From an uncultured bacterium (lineage in GTDB: Bacteria > Pseudomonadota > Alphaproteobacteria > CAISDR01), in the NCBI GenBank assembly GCA_903884125.1, contig CAISDR010000508.1, positions 1 to 9,308 on the forward strand: a stretch of 9,308 nucleotides of DNA, in the 5' to 3' direction. Both the position numbers and the translations under genes were made by a program. Below are positions 7,509 through 9,308 of the stretch, piece after piece; positions within the stretch are counted from its first letter, which is position 1; the number at the start of each line of letters is the position of its first letter. A model generated the notes under the pieces. It did not search any database and had not been told where the DNA came from. It worked only from the letters and a program-made list of their open reading frames with translations.

Positions 7509-8386
7509 ACTTTGCGAAACTGCGCATTCTGGTTTTCGGAAGCACCGGGCTACTGGGCCATCAGGTGGTGTGCAAGCTTCGTGACCTGGGGCACGAAGTA
7601 ACGGCCACAATTCGGCGCAAATCGCCACAGAATAGAGACATACTTAAGGGCGTCTCGGTACTGGACGACGTGGCGGCAGAGAACCTGGAGACCTGCATCG
7701 CAGCCATCGAACAGACCGCACCGGATCTTGTGATCAACTGCATAGGTGCACGCGGCGCGATCTTGGCAGATGAAGCACAGACCTGGCTGCTGAATAGTCG
7801 ATTGCCCCATTTCCTGGCGGAACAATGCACGCTGCGCAATATTCGCATGATCCACATCAGTTCCGATGGTGTGTTTTCTGGTAAACACGGTCCTTACGCT
7901 GAATCTGCAATACCGGACCCGCAGGATTTGTATGGCAAAAGCAAATTGGCCGGCGAAGTGTCAGGCACGCGCATTCTTACTCTCCGACTTTCAGTTATTG
8001 GGCGCGAGCTGGACGCCGGCAGCGGATTCCTTGAATGGGCTATTGCAAACAGGGGCAAAGCGGTCAACGGGCATAGTAATGCATGGACCACCGCCCTTGC
8101 TGCGCCAACCCTTGCAAGGCTGATCGGAGTACTGGCGCACGACTTTCCTGCTCTTGATGGCATCTGGCATCTGGCAGGCCCTGAAATTTCAAAATGCGAT
8201 TTATTGGAAAAACTGAACCTGGCCCTGGGACTTGATCTAAAAATCTCACCGGTAGCGGACCCGCGCATTGACCGCCGACTGGATGGCCGAAAACTGGCCG
8301 ATATCATAGGGCTTGTTACACCAGGCTGGGATGAAATGCTGCTAGAACTTGGTCGGGAATTGCCTCCAAGCCACCTGGCGCATTGA
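7505..8386 (+). CDS. RmlD-like SDR family NAD(P)-dependent sugar-nucleotide reductase
   Basis: This 293-residue protein belongs to the extended SDR group that includes dTDP-4-dehydrorhamnose reductase (RmlD). It has the Rossmann dinucleotide motif FGSTGLLG (G12, G15, G18), NCIGARGAILADEA at about 78-91, the ISSDGVFSG strand with the catalytic Ser/Thr position at 119-120, and the active-site Y143-G-K-S-K147. It probably reduces a 4-keto-6-deoxy sugar nucleotide. It is not next to rmlA, rmlB or rmlC here. The following gene is a UDP-GlcNAc 2-epimerase relative, so a UDP-4-keto-HexNAc substrate, as for the WbvR/WbjC/CapF step of RhaNAc, QuiNAc or FucNAc synthesis, is at least as likely as dTDP-rhamnose. 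The GTG at 7505 overlaps the preceding stop (GTGA), supporting coupled translation. The length and motifs are complete. Confidence 0.85.
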   Translation: MNFAKLRILVFGSTGLLGHQVVCKLRDLGHEVTATIRRKSPQNRDILKGVSVLDDVAAENLETCIAAIEQTAPDLVINCIGARGAILADEAQTWLLNSRLPHFLAEQCTLRNIRMIHISSDGVFSGKHGPYAESAIPDPQDLYGKSKLAGEVSGTRILTLRLSVIGRELDAGSGFLEWAIANRGKAVNGHSNAWTTALAAPTLARLIGVLAHDFPALDGIWHLAGPEISKCDLLEKLNLALGLDLKISPVADPRIDRRLDGRKLADIIGLVTPGWDEMLLELGRELPPSHLAH

Positions 8387-8509
8387 ACTATTTGGTGCGT
8401 TGGTGATTTTTACCACCAAATCCTTCCAGATCGTGAAATTGTCGATAATTATGATATCGAATGGGATGAACTGGGCCTATATCATCTGTGGAAACAGCAG
8501 GAGATGTGA
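8387..8509 (+). pseudogene. Possible decayed 3' end of a gene (start-less 40-codon open stretch)
   Basis: Immediately after the reductase stop, in the same frame, 40 codons stay open until TGA at 8507-8509. The later part reads PDREIVDNYDIEWDELGLYH then LWKQQEM, which looks like genuine protein rather than out-of-frame translation. There is no ATG, GTG or TTG before its last codon, so it cannot be a gene by itself. It may be the tail of a deleted gene. The piece GDFYHQILPD followed by NYD faintly recalls the C-terminal part of CapE/WbjB-type UDP-GlcNAc dehydratase/epimerases, but I would not rely on that. Chance or stop-codon readthrough are the alternatives. Confidence 0.35.
8391..8420 (+). 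repeat. Inverted repeat downstream of the reductase gene
   Basis: Two tandem copies, TTTGGTG (8391-8397) and TTGGTG (8400-8405), can each pair with CACCAAA at 8414-8420. The inner pairing gives a 6-bp stem with an 8-base loop containing five T. There is no T run after the stem, so it is not a standard intrinsic terminator. It may slow transcription or protect the 3' end of the upstream mRNA. Confidence 0.35.
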
Positions 8510-8526
8510 ATCACAATCCCATTAAC

Positions 8527-8549
8527 TTGATAATATTAAATATTATCAA
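8527..8549. repeat. 23-bp perfect palindrome over the promoter (candidate operator)
   Basis: Arms TTGATAATATT (8527-8537) and AATATTATCAA (8539-8549) are exact reverse complements around a single A at 8538. The palindrome starts at the first base of the -35 box and ends directly before the -10 box, so a dimeric protein bound there would block or reshape the promoter. I do not recognise the regulator. Confidence 0.55.
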
Positions 8550-8555
8550 TATGAT
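8527..8555 (+). promoter_or_regulatory. Sigma70-like promoter for the epimerase gene
   Basis: TTGATA (8527-8532) and TATGAT (8550-8555) match the -35 and -10 consensus at 5 of 6 bases each, with an exactly 17-base spacer in a strongly AT-rich patch. Transcription would start near 8562, giving a leader of about 80 bases before the epimerase ATG at 8642. It is the clearest promoter in the window and suggests that the epimerase gene is not solely read from the reductase operon. Confidence 0.6.
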
Positions 8556-8579
8556 AAGCGAATTTCCCCGGTGTGGTCG

Positions 8580-8645
8580 ATGCCCAAACGACGTATTGAC
8601 GACGCATCCTGCCAGGACGCCACGATTTCAGGAGTAGCAGAATGA
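8580..8645 (+). other. Possible 21-codon leader ORF coupled to the epimerase gene
   Basis: ATG at 8580 opens 21 codons, MPKRRIDDAS at the N-terminus, ending in TGA 8643-8645. The stop overlaps the epimerase ATG as ATGA. A weak GGTGTGG (8570-8576) lies 3 bases before its ATG, inside the predicted leader that starts near 8562. It could couple or tune translation of the epimerase. It contains no run of one amino acid that would suggest classical attenuation. Coincidence is quite possible. Confidence 0.25.
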
Positions 8646-9308
8646 AGGTGATGTCGGTCTTTGGGACACGACCCGAAATGATCAAGATGTGGTCTACGCT
8701 GAAGGCGCTGGACAACTATGGCTTTGAACATCTGATGGTTCACACGGGGCAGAACTTCTCAAAGGAACTTAAGGATTTCTTTTTTGCGGATCTGGAACTG
8801 CGTGCGCCGGACATTGAGCTTGGTATTGATACGTCAAGTTATGGTCGCGAGGTCGCTGATGTCGTTCAGAAGTGCGACGCCCTTTTCGAAAAAGAAAGGC
8901 CAGATGCGTTATTGGTACTTGGCGATACCTATTCCGCGCTGTCAGTAATGCCTGCCTCTTATCGCGGGATCAAGATTTTTCATATGGAAGCAGGGCTTCG
9001 TGCCTATGACAAACGGATGCCAGAACAGCGCAACCGTATTCTTATCGATCATATGAGCGATGTTAATCTGCCCTTCCATCGCTATCACCGCGAGAATCTT
9101 TTGCGCGAAGGGATTCATCCGACACGTGCGGTAGTGACCGGCAATCCAACTTTTGAGGTTATTCGGGCTTTTATGCCAAAAATCGATGCGTCAGATGTTC
9201 TGGATCGGTTAGGGGTCGGACCGGGAAAATATGTCCTGGTAACGGCCCATCGCAGTGAAAATGTGGACAATCCAATCAATCTTGAAAAGATCCTTAACTG
9301 TCAGATCG
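8642..9308 (+). CDS. wecB: UDP-N-acetylglucosamine 2-epimerase family protein (WecB/WbjD type), 3' truncated by the window
   Basis: The first 222 residues are present; family members are about 360-390 long, so the C-terminal 40 percent lies beyond the window. Family motifs are clear: FGTRPEMIK (7-15), HTGQN (34-38), LGDTYSALS with D95 (same number as a catalytic Asp of E. coli WecB), HMEAGLRAYDKRMPEQRNR (114-132) followed by DHMSD, TGNPTFEVI (166-174) and VTAHRSENVDNP (200-211) with the conserved His. The HMEAG...DHMSDVNLP version recalls the WbjD/CapG/FnlC branch, which epimerises UDP-L-hexosamines at C2, as much as WecB, which makes UDP-ManNAc; the symbol is therefore a family label. Start ATG 8642 is supported by AGGAG at 8630-8634, 7 bases upstream. 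A promoter with an overlapping palindrome lies about 90 bases before it. The enzyme is cytoplasmic and feeds surface glycan synthesis. Confidence 0.92.
   Translation, partial: MKVMSVFGTRPEMIKMWSTLKALDNYGFEHLMVHTGQNFSKELKDFFFADLELRAPDIELGIDTSSYGREVADVVQKCDALFEKERPDALLVLGDTYSALSVMPASYRGIKIFHMEAGLRAYDKRMPEQRNRILIDHMSDVNLPFHRYHRENLLREGIHPTRAVVTGNPTFEVIRAFMPKIDASDVLDRLGVGPGKYVLVTAHRSENVDNPINLEKILNCQI

Noticed and set aside
8391..8420. Intrinsic terminator after the reductase gene
   Set aside because: The stem is followed by TCCTTCC instead of a T run; the five T lie in the loop. It is kept only as an inverted repeat.
8551..8637. 28-codon ORF with a CGRC motif before the epimerase
   Set aside because: Its ATG lies inside the predicted -10 box and it has no ribosome binding site; it would not be on a transcript from that promoter.

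Overview
The window looks like chromosomal DNA of a moderately GC-rich alphaproteobacterium. The gene order mreC-mreD-mrdA-rodA and the protein sequences fit Rhodospirillales-type organisms (something like Thalassospira is my guess, unchecked). Coding density is high, and several genes overlap by ATGA or GTGA, so they are probably translationally coupled.

Bases 51-4730, + strand: the cell-elongation (rod complex) operon without mreB, which is expected just upstream of the window. MreC (periplasmic scaffold), MreD (membrane partner), PBP2 (mrdA, transpeptidase) and RodA (SEDS glycan polymerase) together build the lateral peptidoglycan wall under MreB guidance. All four are full length with their key residues. 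A 13-codon micro-ORF bridges mreC and mreD, and mrdA and rodA overlap by 4 bases.

Bases 4731-6011, - strand: a TPR-containing GT-B glycosyltransferase-like gene. It converges on rodA with no intergenic base; the two stop codons are adjacent.

Bases 6012-6320: an AT-rich divergent control region with short palindromes but no convincing promoter.

Bases 6321-9308, + strand: a nucleotide-sugar and glycosyltransferase group. It holds a CgeB-like glycosyltransferase, an RmlD-like SDR reductase (GTGA overlap), a 255-bp gap, and the first 222 codons of a WecB/WbjD-family UDP-GlcNAc 2-epimerase cut by the window end. The gap contains a probable decayed gene tail, a strong sigma70-like promoter whose -35 and spacer form a perfect 23-bp palindrome, and a possible 21-codon leader ORF that ends on the epimerase ATG.

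The reductase plus epimerase pair suggests synthesis of an N-acetylated 6-deoxy-L-hexosamine (QuiNAc, FucNAc or RhaNAc type). The two glycosyltransferase-like proteins could use it for a surface polysaccharide, LPS or flagellin glycan. No RNA genes, insertion sequences, CRISPR arrays or defence systems are visible. The least explained parts are the 8387-8641 control region and the substrates of the two glycosyltransferases.
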